Shown: piece by piece, positions 16,335-25,299 of the stretch
Numbering within the stretch: the stretch's first letter is position 1
Layout: every line of letters starts with the position of its first letter
Source of the DNA: Paenibacillus contaminans
GTDB lineage: Bacteria > Bacillota > Bacilli > Paenibacillales > NBRC-103111
Length of the DNA stretch: 64,000 nucleotides
Reading direction: 5' to 3'
NCBI RefSeq assembly: GCF_003285015.1
Contig: NZ_QMFB01000027.1
Span: forward strand, 1 to 64,000
Program-made: the position numbers and the translations under genes
Notes under the pieces: generated by a model
Database searches by the model: none
Told to the model about the DNA's origin: nothing
Seen by the model: only the letters and a program-made list of their open reading frames with translations

Positions 16335-17300
16335 ATGATGACGAACGAGACTCACTCCCCCGCCGTTCGTACGCAACGGGCAACGGTTCAAAGATTTACA
16401 AGTTCATTCCACGCGTACTGGAAGTACAAATATTTAACGCTGCTGTTTTTGCCGGCCATCGTGTATTACGTCGTGTTCCACTATATTCCGATTTATGGGG
16501 TCATCATCGCATTCAAGTCGTACAAGTTCAGTCTGGGCATCTGGGGAAGCCCCTGGATCGGACTGGAGCATTTCCGAGACTTGTTTGCGGTTCCGAGCTT
16601 CTGGCAGGTATTCCGAAACACACTGCTCATCAGCTCCTACAAATTCGTCTTCGGGTTCCCGATTCCAATTGTGTTCGCACTACTGCTGAACGAGATTCGA
16701 CAGGCGTATTTCAAGAGATTCGTGCAGACGGTTAGCTACTTCCCGCATTTTCTCTCATGGGTCGTGCTGGCTGGGATGGCTATTGCGTTCCTCTCGCCAT
16801 CGTCGGGTCCGGTCAATCTTGTCCTGCAGGCGCTTGGCATGAAGCCGATCTACTTTCTCGGCAATCCCGAATGGTTCCGTACCGTGCTCGTCGCCTCGGA
16901 TATATGGAAGGAGCTTGGCTGGAGCACGATCGTGTACCTCGCCGCCATCGCGGGGGTCAACCCGGAATTGTACGAAGCGGCGACGGTGGACGGAGCCGGA
17001 CGGTTCCAGCGCGTATGGAGCGTGACGCTGCCTGCAATGACGCCGGTTATCACGATTATGCTAATCTTCGCCGTAGGGCGGCTCATTAGCGACGACTTCG
17101 ACCAGGTGTACAATTTGCTCAATCCGGCCGTGCTAGGAGTCGGCGACGTGCTCGGCACCTATACGTACCGCATGGGTTTGGTCAATATGGAATACAGCTT
17201 TGCCACCGCCGTCGGTTTGTTCCGCAACCTCATCGCGTTCGCGCTCATTCTCGCGGCCAACTATATCGCCAAGAAAATCAACGACTACGGCTTGTGGTAA
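16335..17300 (+). CDS. Sugar ABC transporter permease, LplB type
   Basis: A 321-residue inner-membrane protein with six predicted membrane segments; the first is LLFLPAIVYYVVFHYIPIYG. The cytoplasmic EAA loop is intact (EAATVDGAGRFQRVW), which contacts the ATPase. It belongs to the LplB family that imports oligosaccharides with a partner permease and a lipoprotein. The gene is followed at 29 bp by the second permease and then the solute-binding lipoprotein. No ATPase is encoded here; these systems commonly use a shared MsmX-like ATPase encoded elsewhere. ATG at 16335 or 16338; AAAAGGAG precedes both. Confidence 0.93.
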   Translation: MMTNETHSPAVRTQRATVQRFTSSFHAYWKYKYLTLLFLPAIVYYVVFHYIPIYGVIIAFKSYKFSLGIWGSPWIGLEHFRDLFAVPSFWQVFRNTLLISSYKFVFGFPIPIVFALLLNEIRQAYFKRFVQTVSYFPHFLSWVVLAGMAIAFLSPSSGPVNLVLQALGMKPIYFLGNPEWFRTVLVASDIWKELGWSTIVYLAAIAGVNPELYEAATVDGAGRFQRVWSVTLPAMTPVITIMLIFAVGRLISDDFDQVYNLLNPAVLGVGDVLGTYTYRMGLVNMEYSFATAVGLFRNLIAFALILAANYIAKKINDYGLW

Positions 17301-17328
17301 GCAAGCGCATCGAAAGGAGAACACCCCA

Positions 17329-18201
17329 TTGCTTGCGAAGCGAATGACCTGGTTTGACTGGGTGAACAGCTTGTTCATGATTGTATTGTGTATCGCTACG
17401 ATTTACCCGTTTCTTCACATGCTGTCGGTATCGTTCAGTACAGGCAGCGTGAGAATGGATACGTTTCATTTGATCCCGCCGGAAATGACGTGGGCCAATT
17501 ACAAAAAGGTACTGTCGAACGATTTCATGATGAGCGGCTTCACGAACACCTTGATCCGAACAGTATTAGGGACAGCCCTGTCGGTTCTCTTCACGATCTT
17601 CACGGCGTATCCGCTGGCGAAGCGATATTTTCCGCACCGGACATTTTGGACCTCCCTGATCGTGTTCACGATGTTTTTCAGCGGCGGTCTGATCCCGAAC
17701 TACTTGCTGGTGAAAGGGCTCGGCCTGATGAACACGACGTGGGCGCTCGTGTTGCCCGGCTTGATCAGCACATTCTCCATGATCATAGCCCGCAACTACT
17801 TCATGTCGCTGCCGGAGACGCTGGAGGAATCCGCGAAGATTGACGGGGCGAATGAAATTGTCATTCTGTTCCGCATCATCATCCCGATCTCGATGCCGAT
17901 TATCGCTACGCTTATCCTCTGGAGCGCGGTAGGCCATTGGAACGCCTGGTTCGACAGTATGATCTACATGACCGACTCTCATAAGCACGTCCTTCAAGTG
18001 GTCATGAGACGCATCGTGCTGGAAGGAACGCAGGATATGCTGGACGTGAATAAGCTGAGCGACGATCCGAACCAGGTAGTCAATCCGGACACGATCAAAG
18101 CCGCTACCGTCATGGTCTCGGTCATCCCAATCATTCTGTTCTACCCGTTCCTGCAAAAATATTTTGTCAAAGGCGTTCTTGTCGGGTCTTTGAAGGGTTA
18201 G
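17329..18201 (+). CDS. Sugar ABC transporter permease, YtcP type
   Basis: A 290-residue partner permease with six membrane segments, starting WFDWVNSLFMIVLCIATIYP. The EAA loop reads EESAKIDGANEIVILFRI. The family ending FVKGVLVGSLKG is present. Start assigned to the TTG at 17329, because AAAGGAG lies 9 nt upstream; the ATG at 17344 has no site of its own. It is the second gene of the three-gene transport operon and forms the heterodimeric channel with the LplB-type subunit. Confidence 0.93.
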   Translation: MLAKRMTWFDWVNSLFMIVLCIATIYPFLHMLSVSFSTGSVRMDTFHLIPPEMTWANYKKVLSNDFMMSGFTNTLIRTVLGTALSVLFTIFTAYPLAKRYFPHRTFWTSLIVFTMFFSGGLIPNYLLVKGLGLMNTTWALVLPGLISTFSMIIARNYFMSLPETLEESAKIDGANEIVILFRIIIPISMPIIATLILWSAVGHWNAWFDSMIYMTDSHKHVLQVVMRRIVLEGTQDMLDVNKLSDDPNQVVNPDTIKAATVMVSVIPIILFYPFLQKYFVKGVLVGSLKG

Positions 18202-18275
18202 ATGCAGTGCACAACATTTGCGAGTATCCAGCTTGCGAATTTGATGCTATAAATTTATTGAGGAGGGTCACACCA

Positions 18276-19904
18276 ATGACAAACAGAACGACTAAGACGA
18301 CAAAGCTTACCGCAACCGCCATCAGCCTGATGCTTGTGCTCCTGGCCGGATGCAGCCAAAGCAGCACCAACACTAACTCCCCATCTCCTAGCGGAGAAGC
18401 GCCTAAAGCGGCGGAAGGAGATAAGAACGCCGATCCGGCGGCGCCAAAAGCAGATAAAACATACAAAATATCATGGGTCACAGGCCAATCACAACCGGTC
18501 GACGCGAACGCCGAAATGATCAAGTATTGGGAAGAGAAGCTAAAGATCGATCTGGATGTCTGGAACATCGAATCGACGAAATACGCCGATCTGCTTGGGC
18601 TGAAGTTCGCTTCCGGCGAAATTCCAGACCGGATGCTCCTCAGCGGGTTCTCCAACCTGCAGAAATACGCAAGTCAGGATATTTTGGCCGAAATTCCGCT
18701 CGATATGTTGAAGAAATACGCGCCTAACGTCTACGCCATGACCGAAAAAAGCTTCCCGAACGCGTTCAACTACGCCAAAGTAAACGGCAAAATATACGGC
18801 ATTCCGCGGCTGAGCTTCTACAGCACCTTCCGGTCGCCGATCGTCTGGAGAGGGGATTGGCTGAAAAACGTCGGCATCGACAAAGCGCCGGAAACGCTGG
18901 ACGAGTTTGAGAAGGCGGTCTATAAACTAACGAAGGAAGACCCGGACAAAAACGGAAAAAATGACACCTATGGACTTTCCACCACCGCTCTGCCCCTCGT
19001 ATATGGAGCATACGGCTATCTGCCGGAGGTTTGGGCGGAGAAGGATGGCAAGCTCGTCTATGGCGGCATTCAGCCGGAAATGAAGGAAGCGCTGAAGCTG
19101 CTGAGCAAATGGTATAAAGACGGTGTCATTGATCCGGAGTTCGTCACCGGAGAAAATAAAGGCGGCTATTGGGCGCTTTCCCACGCCTTCATCAACGGGC
19201 GGATCGGCTTGAGCTCCCTGGGTGTGTACTACCACTGGAAGCCGGTGTTGTTCGAAGGGGACGGCGCCTCCCACGATTATTTAGAAGTGAAGAAGGTTAA
19301 TCCGCAAGCGGCCGACTCGCTCCTGCACGGCATGCCTCCCAAAGGCCCGAACGGCAAGATGGGCGTACCGCAAAATAGCATGTTGAGCGGCGTATTCATT
19401 TCCTTTGGCAAGCAACTGGAGAAGGAACCGGACAAGCTGGCGAAAATTTTGCAAGTCATCGAAGCGATCAGCGCGACATCCTATGAGAACTATGTAACGG
19501 CCATGTACGGCATCCAGGGCAAGCATTGGGATTTCGACAAAAATCAAATCCCTGCGCTGAAAAACAACCTGCAGACGCAAGACTTGGAGAAGATGGGCGC
19601 GAATAGCGTCATAGAGTCGCTGGAGCTGCCTGAATATACGCAGAAGCGAGTTGGAATCGCTTCCAAGTGGGCGGAGGAACATGGCTTCTCCAAAGGCGGC
19701 ATGGTCAACAAACTGTTAGCACCGCTGGCTTCGGAAGGCAAGTATTTGGCCGAGCTGAACAAGATGCGCGAGCAATACTACATTTCCATCATTACTGGGG
19801 ACAAGCCGATTGATGCATTTGATGAATTCGTGGCCAAATGGAAGTCGAGCGGCGGCGATCAGCTGACCAAAGAAGCGAACGACTGGTATGCGCAAGTAAA
19901 ATAA
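18276..19904 (+). CDS. Extracellular sugar-binding lipoprotein
   Basis: A 542-residue solute-binding protein of family 1. The signal peptide ends in the lipobox LLAGC, so the mature protein starts at cysteine and is anchored on the outer face of the membrane. A serine/threonine/alanine-rich linker (about residues 25-65) precedes the periplasmic-binding fold. AGGAGGG is 8 nt upstream of the ATG. As the third gene of the operon it should capture the oligosaccharide for the two permeases. The substrate cannot be read from sequence; the neighbouring GH36-like enzyme and Gfo/Idh oxidoreductase suggest a galactoside or plant polysaccharide fragment. Confidence 0.93.
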   Translation: MTNRTTKTTKLTATAISLMLVLLAGCSQSSTNTNSPSPSGEAPKAAEGDKNADPAAPKADKTYKISWVTGQSQPVDANAEMIKYWEEKLKIDLDVWNIESTKYADLLGLKFASGEIPDRMLLSGFSNLQKYASQDILAEIPLDMLKKYAPNVYAMTEKSFPNAFNYAKVNGKIYGIPRLSFYSTFRSPIVWRGDWLKNVGIDKAPETLDEFEKAVYKLTKEDPDKNGKNDTYGLSTTALPLVYGAYGYLPEVWAEKDGKLVYGGIQPEMKEALKLLSKWYKDGVIDPEFVTGENKGGYWALSHAFINGRIGLSSLGVYYHWKPVLFEGDGASHDYLEVKKVNPQAADSLLHGMPPKGPNGKMGVPQNSMLSGVFISFGKQLEKEPDKLAKILQVIEAISATSYENYVTAMYGIQGKHWDFDKNQIPALKNNLQTQDLEKMGANSVIESLELPEYTQKRVGIASKWAEEHGFSKGGMVNKLLAPLASEGKYLAELNKMREQYYISIITGDKPIDAFDEFVAKWKSSGGDQLTKEANDWYAQVK

Positions 19905-19914
19905 AATCCGCTAG

Positions 19915-19949
19915 GGAGCACCCCTGACCAAGCCGGTCAGGGGTGCTCC
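19915..19949 (+). terminator. 15-bp hairpin at the end of the sugar ABC operon
   Basis: GGAGCACCCCTGACC pairs perfectly with GGTCAGGGGTGCTCC around AAGCC. There is no long T-run. It separates the transport operon from the regulator gene. Confidence 0.7.
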
Positions 19950-20047
19950 GTTACGAGTGCTTTACAGCCGGATACGTTTGGCGTACTATTTAGGTTACTA
20001 ACAGCATGATAGCCTATATTCTATGTCTATGAGGAAGGTGGAGCACA

Positions 20048-22381
20048 TTGAAACTGCTGAATCGCTTTCGGACGGTTCCTTACAAGTTGTTTCTATCCTT
20101 CACCGTATTGATTGTGCTAACGACCTTGATCGTTGGAACAACTTCTTCGATTTATTTCACCTCCAATTTTAATGAAGAGATTGAGAATATTCATGCCGAC
20201 ATGCTGAGCCATACGAGCGAGATGATCGACACCAACATCCTGCAGAAGGCGGAGAAAGTGTACGTCGATCTGGCGATGAACCCCGATCTCGCGTTCTTGT
20301 TCGATAATCCGATAGAGGGCAACACAGCCAAAATCCTCGATGCCCAGCGCAGCCTGAACAATGCGGTTCGACTGTATCCCGACTTGTTGGAGTCCATATC
20401 GGTATATTACCAGAAAAACCAAATTGTATTATCCTCCCAGCAAGGGATTACGTATTTGAACGATTCGACCGAAAAAATTATTGTGGATACGAACTGGATC
20501 AGGCAAATGGATCAGTCGAAATCAACCGGAATGTGGATCGGGACTCGTCTGGTCGCCGCAGACCTTGGTGGAAACACAGGAGGCGCGAAGCTGTTCACCT
20601 ATGTCCGAACGTATCCGTTTGCCGTCACTGCAGAACGCGCGCAGGGCTATATCGCGGTGAACATGAAGGAAAGCGCCCTTAACAGCGTCATTCGCTCCAA
20701 GAGCTCAGCGGACCGAGGACAGTTATTCATCATCGATCGTCAGGGAGAGGTCATTTCCTCGGATAACAGCCATTCTCTCAGGGAGAGCGTAAGTCCGGCG
20801 ACATTGGAGAGTATGTTCCGATCCGGCGATACTATGGATAGCTTTATCGACGAGGAAGACGGTGCCCGTTCATTTGTCTCGCATACGACCTTGTTTACGA
20901 CCGGTTGGAAGTTGGTCAAAATTACGTCGGTGGAGCAGTTTTATAAGAAATCGTCTTCGATTCAGCGTACCCTGATCATCATTTGTCTGATAGCCGTCGC
21001 GGTAGGCCTTGCGCTCGCCAACTTGTTTACCGTGAACCTGTACAACCCGCTGAAAGCACTGCTGCAATCGTTGCGCCAATCGTTCGGACCCGCGGTCCAT
21101 ACGCCGACAGGCAAGACGTTGAACGAGTATACGTTGATTAATGAAACCATTCGCAGCTTGTCGGTCAAAATGACGGAGCTCGAAACAACGGTGGAGGAAA
21201 ACCGCCCTGTCATCAAGCATCATTTTGTATCGGATTGGCTGCTTCGGGCAAATGGAACTCGGGAGGAATGGGAGGAACAGCTGAACTATTTGCAGATCAA
21301 CATGGGCGGGCCGTTCTATTGTGCGTTATTAATTCAATTCGATGAACGGCGATTCGATGCGCTGCAGATGGAGAACAAGCAAATTATCATTTACAACCTG
21401 ATCCGTGAGCTGGAAACGATAGAACTGGACGGCTTGAAATGTCTGGCCGTCTCCTCCTCGGAGACGAGCATCTCGGTCATCGCTAACGCTCACAGCCCAG
21501 ACGACGCCGATCTCCATGCGGCGATCCGGCAGGTGCGCGCCTATGCGTCGCAACACTTTCTGATGGAGCCGAACGCGGCGTCAGGAAGCTGGACGGGGGA
21601 GCCCTTACACTTGCGGCATTCGTACAGAGAAGCGCAGGACTACATGTCGTTCAGCTATTTTCACCCGGAATTGAGCTGGTTTCCGGACGCTGTATTCCGA
21701 GAGAAGGAGTGGAATACAGGGCCCTTCCCCGATACCTTGAACCGGCGATTCGAAGAAACGTTGAAGGAACGGGATTACTCAGGGGCGCTTGCGGTTATTC
21801 AGGAGGCGGTTCAGGAGCTGAAGACAGGGATGTATCCGGCGGAGCAAAGCCATGTCTATTGGAAGAGCTTCGTAGCTGTCTATCATGCGTTCGTCAAAGG
21901 CGCGCATCTGAAGTCGGAAGACATTCTAAGCGAAGAGAAGATCCGGCAGTTCCAGAATATCGGCAACATCGACGAGTTCCAGGAATGGCTTGCTCAAGTC
22001 GTGCGGCTCACGTTCGCCTACATGGACGACCGCAGCTTAAACCGCTCGGCCGAGATTGTAGAGCGCGTGAAGACGTATATCCAGCAGCATCTGGATCGCG
22101 ATCTTAGCCTGAATGCGGTGGCAGAGCAGGTCCATCTGAACGCGAGCTACGTCAGCCAGTTGTTCAAGGAAGAGAGCGGAATCAACTTTGTCGATTACGT
22201 AACCAAGCTGCGGATGGAGAAAGCCGCCGAGCTCATCTTGACTACCGCGATGACGTTGGAACAAATAGCCGAGCAGATCGGTTACAACAGCGCCACCTAT
22301 TTAATCAAGAAGTTCAAGCAAACCTTCGGCGTCACGCCCAAAACGTACAAATATAACCATACGTTATCCGGTTCAGAGTAA
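20048..22381 (+). CDS. Transmembrane AraC-family regulator with extracellular sensor
   Basis: A 777-residue one-component sensor. Membrane segment 1 (about residues 13-33) and segment 2 (about 309-330, LIIICLIAVAVGLALANLF) bracket an extracellular Cache-like domain; a cytoplasmic linker follows; the last 100 residues form a double AraC helix-turn-helix (AVAEQVHLNASYVSQLFKEE and EQIAEQIGYNSATYLIKKFK). Such proteins, abundant in Paenibacillus, sense extracellular sugar or sugar-bound lipoprotein and activate the adjacent transport operon. Start is a TTG with AAGGTGG upstream. It is placed directly after the LplB/YtcP/lipoprotein operon, which it probably activates through the conserved leader block at 16212-16334 and 15649-15774. 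Confidence 0.9.
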   Translation: MKLLNRFRTVPYKLFLSFTVLIVLTTLIVGTTSSIYFTSNFNEEIENIHADMLSHTSEMIDTNILQKAEKVYVDLAMNPDLAFLFDNPIEGNTAKILDAQRSLNNAVRLYPDLLESISVYYQKNQIVLSSQQGITYLNDSTEKIIVDTNWIRQMDQSKSTGMWIGTRLVAADLGGNTGGAKLFTYVRTYPFAVTAERAQGYIAVNMKESALNSVIRSKSSADRGQLFIIDRQGEVISSDNSHSLRESVSPATLESMFRSGDTMDSFIDEEDGARSFVSHTTLFTTGWKLVKITSVEQFYKKSSSIQRTLIIICLIAVAVGLALANLFTVNLYNPLKALLQSLRQSFGPAVHTPTGKTLNEYTLINETIRSLSVKMTELETTVEENRPVIKHHFVSDWLLRANGTREEWEEQLNYLQINMGGPFYCALLIQFDERRFDALQMENKQIIIYNLIRELETIELDGLKCLAVSSSETSISVIANAHSPDDADLHAAIRQVRAYASQHFLMEPNAASGSWTGEPLHLRHSYREAQDYMSFSYFHPELSWFPDAVFREKEWNTGPFPDTLNRRFEETLKERDYSGALAVIQEAVQELKTGMYPAEQSHVYWKSFVAVYHAFVKGAHLKSEDILSEEKIRQFQNIGNIDEFQEWLAQVVRLTFAYMDDRSLNRSAEIVERVKTYIQQHLDRDLSLNAVAEQVHLNASYVSQLFKEESGINFVDYVTKLRMEKAAELILTTAMTLEQIAEQIGYNSATYLIKKFKQTFGVTPKTYKYNHTLSGSE

Positions 22382-22390
22382 ATCCAGATA

Positions 22391-22422
22391 AGCCGTCCGG
22401 CAATGTGCCGGACGGCTCTTTT
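22391..22422 (+). terminator. Rho-independent terminator after the AraC sensor gene
   Basis: AGCCGTCCGGC pairs perfectly with GCCGGACGGCT around AATGT, followed by CTTTTATT. The remaining 270 bp before the next gene hold no recognisable gene. Confidence 0.9.
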
Positions 22423-22695
22423 ATTGATGGTCACGGTGTAGTTGCCGTCGCCTTGCCCTCTGTCGAGTACGGATGTGCGATCATTGGATTTTGTCCAATA
22501 GAATCGCTTTGTTCGGGTGAGCAGCCCCTCTTCTATTGGATTTCGTCCAGCAAAATGCCGCCAAATCTTTCGAAACGCCTGCAAGATTCGTATTGACTGC
22601 GACCCCATACCCCCTATAATGGTAGCATGACACCGCGTAGTACAGCCTCTTTTCGAAGCGGTATCAGGTGAATATCGGTAAAGGAAGGGACTTGT

Positions 22696-23568
22696 ATGCA
22701 AGTTTCGCCAGATGCTTTCCGCCTCGTTCATTTGCTCACGACACTGAGGCTGTCCGAATTCGAATGTGGGACTTCCACGCTAGGTACGTATCGCGGCAAA
22801 AGCTACTACACTTCCATTCGCGTCCAGCCGTGGGCATTGCTGACTCAAATTACCGAAGGGCCTTTACAAATTACGCTGGCGCATGAAACGTTTATCGTGA
22901 ATCCGGGGCAAGCGCTGTATATACCGGCCAATCAGCCTTACACGTTGCAACTGATCGACCGCGACATCGTCTCGCACTGGCTTAATTTCAATTTCACTGT
23001 ATTTGAACATTTTCCCCTGCTCGAACTGCTCGATGTTCCTTTTGTATCCCCTGTATCCGTTGGAAACGAGGTAAGGAGGCTGCAAACGCAAATTAACGAG
23101 GTCGTTCATGCTGAGCGGTCTGATCCCGGCGAGCTTCTACGCACAGCCAGCCTTGTGAAGCAGCTTATGTACGTCGTGCTGGAGCTGGTCATGTCATTTT
23201 CTCGTTACAAATCCGGGGGCATTGAGAAAATCAGTAAACTTCAGCGTTTCCAGCCGGTACTCGATTATATCGAAAGCCATCTGAATGAGAAAATAACCAT
23301 ACCCCAGTTAGCCGGCCTGATGTTCATCTCTACATCGCATTTCCATAAAGAGTTCCAAGAGGCGTTCGGCGTTTCGCCGTTGCAATATATTCAATCGCAG
23401 CGATATAAGAAAGCGCAATCGTTGCTGGCTACTTCCGATTTGACGATCCACGAAATCGCAAATCGGGTCGGCTATGAACAGCCGTTTCCATTTAACCGCT
23501 TTTTCAAATCGCTGTACGGCGCAAGCCCCGGCCATTACAGGAAAATGATGATCGAGCGGTTTAACTAA
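22696..23568 (+). CDS. AraC-family transcriptional regulator, cupin sensor
   Basis: A 290-residue soluble regulator. The N-terminal half is an AraC-type cupin (PGQALYIPANQPYTLQL) that binds a small sugar; the C-terminal 100 residues are a double helix-turn-helix (LAGLMFISTSHFHKEFQEAF and EIANRVGYEQPFPFNRFFK). AAGGAAGGG precedes the ATG. It closes the carbohydrate cluster, 300 bp beyond the transmembrane regulator. A second, intracellular sensor would fit control of a catabolic gene such as the Gfo/Idh oxidoreductase; that link is inference. Confidence 0.88.
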   Translation: MQVSPDAFRLVHLLTTLRLSEFECGTSTLGTYRGKSYYTSIRVQPWALLTQITEGPLQITLAHETFIVNPGQALYIPANQPYTLQLIDRDIVSHWLNFNFTVFEHFPLLELLDVPFVSPVSVGNEVRRLQTQINEVVHAERSDPGELLRTASLVKQLMYVVLELVMSFSRYKSGGIEKISKLQRFQPVLDYIESHLNEKITIPQLAGLMFISTSHFHKEFQEAFGVSPLQYIQSQRYKKAQSLLATSDLTIHEIANRVGYEQPFPFNRFFKSLYGASPGHYRKMMIERFN

Positions 23569-23596
23569 GATGTTTCGCCATTGGACTGTTTGATTA

Positions 23597-24592
23597 TCAA
23601 TCTAATGACGGGGCGGGCATGGTGATTGGCGGCGGATCCTGTGCCGTTTCTTTTTTTTCTTTGAACCCTTTGTACTTATATGACTTTTCCGGCTCATTGC
23701 AGGTCGTATAAAAAACAGGATGTGCATCAACATCCTCGGATTTCATATCCCTATTCTCCAATGCAGCGGGCTTAACCTGCATATATTTTTTCAACGCAAT
23801 ATCCGAATTGTAATCATCATTGTCATCATGATTGTAATTAATCTTTTCATCATAAGCATGCCTGCTGATATACTGGTCGGATGCCTGGTCATACACATAT
23901 TCCGCGGCATCCAATTCGAAAAACAACTTATAATGATTATTGGCGAATAATACATGCCCCTTTTCTTGTGCTCTGAAGTAGTCGTTTTTTAGCTGCTCCG
24001 CATCCTGCCATTCATTTCGGCCATCCTCATCATCCCGCTGCATTTCATATACTGTAGCTGTGAGTGTCGTCCTAAGCGCTGCAATATCTCCTTCGGTAGT
24101 TATCCTTACGTCAAAAGGTTCCCGGTAGTAGTCGGGTTTATTGTAAAACATAATAAAATCGTTATAGTCCTTATCCGGAATATAGGATTCGGTATTGTAC
24201 GGCTGCCGATACCAGTATTCATCAAAGATATGAGTAAGCGTTATCCGCTTCGGTACATGGGAAGTATCCCACACATACGGCGTGGAAAAGCAATTCGCGT
24301 TTTCGTTAAACACGCGCTTTGTGCTTCCGTTATCAAACTGAATGAATGTAGTCCCGCGCTCAAAGCCTTTAAAGTTTACTATTATTCCATTGGTTATGTT
24401 TTTGTTTTTGCGCCCGTATATAACGAAAGTATGATCCGGTTTGTCAGGGTAACACCTGAGCCGATCCTTTTCAAATTCATAGCTTCCAAATATCATTGTC
24501 GCATAGCCATACAGCAAAAACTTCCCATCTTCAAACAAGTAAATCCCTTCAGTGGTGCCGCCATACTTCCCGCTGACTTTTTTACGACACAA
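23597..24592 (-). CDS. Hypothetical protein, possible lost N-terminus
   Basis: A 331-residue hydrophilic protein of no recognised family, rich in aspartate, tyrosine and asparagine. The start GKYGGTTEGIYLFEDGKFLLYGY resembles beta-rich domains of secreted or lipoprotein type, and the C-terminus is low-complexity (DPPPITMPAPSLD). The only available start is a TTG at 24592 with AAAGGAT upstream; a signal peptide would be expected for this kind of sequence but is absent, so the gene may be N-terminally truncated. Base composition is more AT-rich than the neighbours. It follows a small gene by 25 bp on the same strand. Confidence 0.6.
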   Translation of the reverse strand: MCRKKVSGKYGGTTEGIYLFEDGKFLLYGYATMIFGSYEFEKDRLRCYPDKPDHTFVIYGRKNKNITNGIIVNFKGFERGTTFIQFDNGSTKRVFNENANCFSTPYVWDTSHVPKRITLTHIFDEYWYRQPYNTESYIPDKDYNDFIMFYNKPDYYREPFDVRITTEGDIAALRTTLTATVYEMQRDDEDGRNEWQDAEQLKNDYFRAQEKGHVLFANNHYKLFFELDAAEYVYDQASDQYISRHAYDEKINYNHDDNDDYNSDIALKKYMQVKPAALENRDMKSEDVDAHPVFYTTCNEPEKSYKYKGFKEKKETAQDPPPITMPAPSLD

Positions 24593-24617
24593 AATGAATC
24601 ACATCCTTTGGTTCATT

Positions 24618-24863
24618 CTATTCAGGGTCTGCCCACCATTGCTTATAATTGTTCTTCTCAATCCACATTTCACTCATTCTTTCAATCCATTCACTTTCAC
24701 TTACCCCATCCTTATTTACTTTATCATAAATCTCAACAAAATCTGTTTTTGTCACGACACACTGTTGAATTTGAGCGATCACGCCTTTTCTGCTGAACAA
24801 AACATGAACAGCTACTATTTCAAACGGAGTTTCCCTTTTGTAAATGTAGAGCCAAGTTTTCAT
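24618..24863 (-). CDS. Small hypothetical protein
   Basis: An 81-residue protein (MKTWLYIYKRETPFEIVAV...WWADPE), acidic at the C-terminus, of no family I recognise. No strong ribosome binding site is visible; a TTG at 24902 would add 13 residues. The frame composition (balanced charges, tryptophan-rich end WIEKNNYKQWWADPE) is protein-like, and it lies 25 bp ahead of the next hypothetical gene, so the two may form a unit. Moderately uncertain. Confidence 0.4.
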   Translation of the reverse strand: MKTWLYIYKRETPFEIVAVHVLFSRKGVIAQIQQCVVTKTDFVEIYDKVNKDGVSESEWIERMSEMWIEKNNYKQWWADPE

Positions 24864-24932
24864 AGCTTGGAGCACTTTACCGGGAAAACTTACTGACAAC
24901 AAAAAAACACTCCCCGATTACGAGAGTGTTCA

Positions 24933-24941
24933 TGGTATAAT
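24933..24941 (+). promoter_or_regulatory. Extended -10 promoter of the type I toxin (locus 1)
   Basis: TGG-TATAAT is a perfect extended -10, 58 bp upstream of the toxin ATG. No good -35 is seen. The second toxin locus has the same arrangement. Confidence 0.65.
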
Positions 24942-24975
24942 ATGGATTTTACAACCCAACTTGTGGTGTTGGCCC

Positions 24976-24990
24976 CCTCCGGAAAGGAGG
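24976..24990 (+). promoter_or_regulatory. Hairpin sequestering the toxin ribosome binding site (locus 1)
   Basis: CCTCC-GGAAA-GGAGG: the right arm is the Shine-Dalgarno sequence 8 nt before the ATG. An outer GGCC/GGCC pair can extend the stem. Sequestration of the site is the standard control of type I toxins. Confidence 0.65.
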
Positions 24991-24998
24991 TGTGGCCT

Positions 24999-25085
24999 AT
25001 GGATACTTTCCAAACGATCATGTCTTTCCTAGCGTTCGGGACTTTCCTTGTGGCGCTGCTGACATACATCGATAAACGAAAGTAA
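24999..25085 (+). CDS. Fst/TxpA-like type I toxin peptide (holin-like), locus 1
   Basis: A 28-residue peptide with a single hydrophobic membrane segment (MSFLAFGTFLVALLTYI) and a basic tail DKRK, following a short polar N-terminus. This matches the small holin-like toxins of the Fst/TxpA/BsrG group, which insert in the membrane when their antisense RNA is missing. It has an extended -10 promoter, an RBS-masking hairpin, a 12-bp hairpin over its stop codon and a convergent promoter downstream. A second locus with the same design lies at 33069. Too short for routine gene finders. Confidence 0.75.
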   Translation: MDTFQTIMSFLAFGTFLVALLTYIDKRK

Positions 25086-25121
25086 CCCACCCAGGTTGAA
25101 CGGCCTAACGGTGGGTTACTT
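25080..25121. terminator. 12-bp hairpin spanning the toxin stop codon (locus 1)
   Basis: AAGTAACCCACC pairs perfectly with GGTGGGTTACTT and includes the stop codon. In such loci this element ends or overlaps the toxin and antitoxin RNAs. Confidence 0.6.
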
Positions 25122-25208
25122 CTCCGATTTTCCACCCAGGAGGGTTTCCCCGCCCAAGTAAGTTGTGCAGGAACCGGGATTAGGCCCCCGGTTCTGTTCT
25201 TATTTATA

Positions 25209-25237
25209 AGCATAACATGAGTGATTCATACCTGCAA
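25209..25237 (-). promoter_or_regulatory. Convergent promoter for the putative antitoxin RNA (locus 1)
   Basis: On the minus strand, -35 TTGCAG (25232-25237) and -10 TATGCT (25209-25214) are separated by 17 bp. A transcript from here would run toward and across the 3' end of the toxin gene, as expected for an antisense antitoxin RNA. Confidence 0.5.
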
Positions 25238-25299
25238 TTGTTTTGACTTTAATTAAATCATTGAAAAAGCTGCAGCTTTCCCAGAGACAGCTCCTCCAA

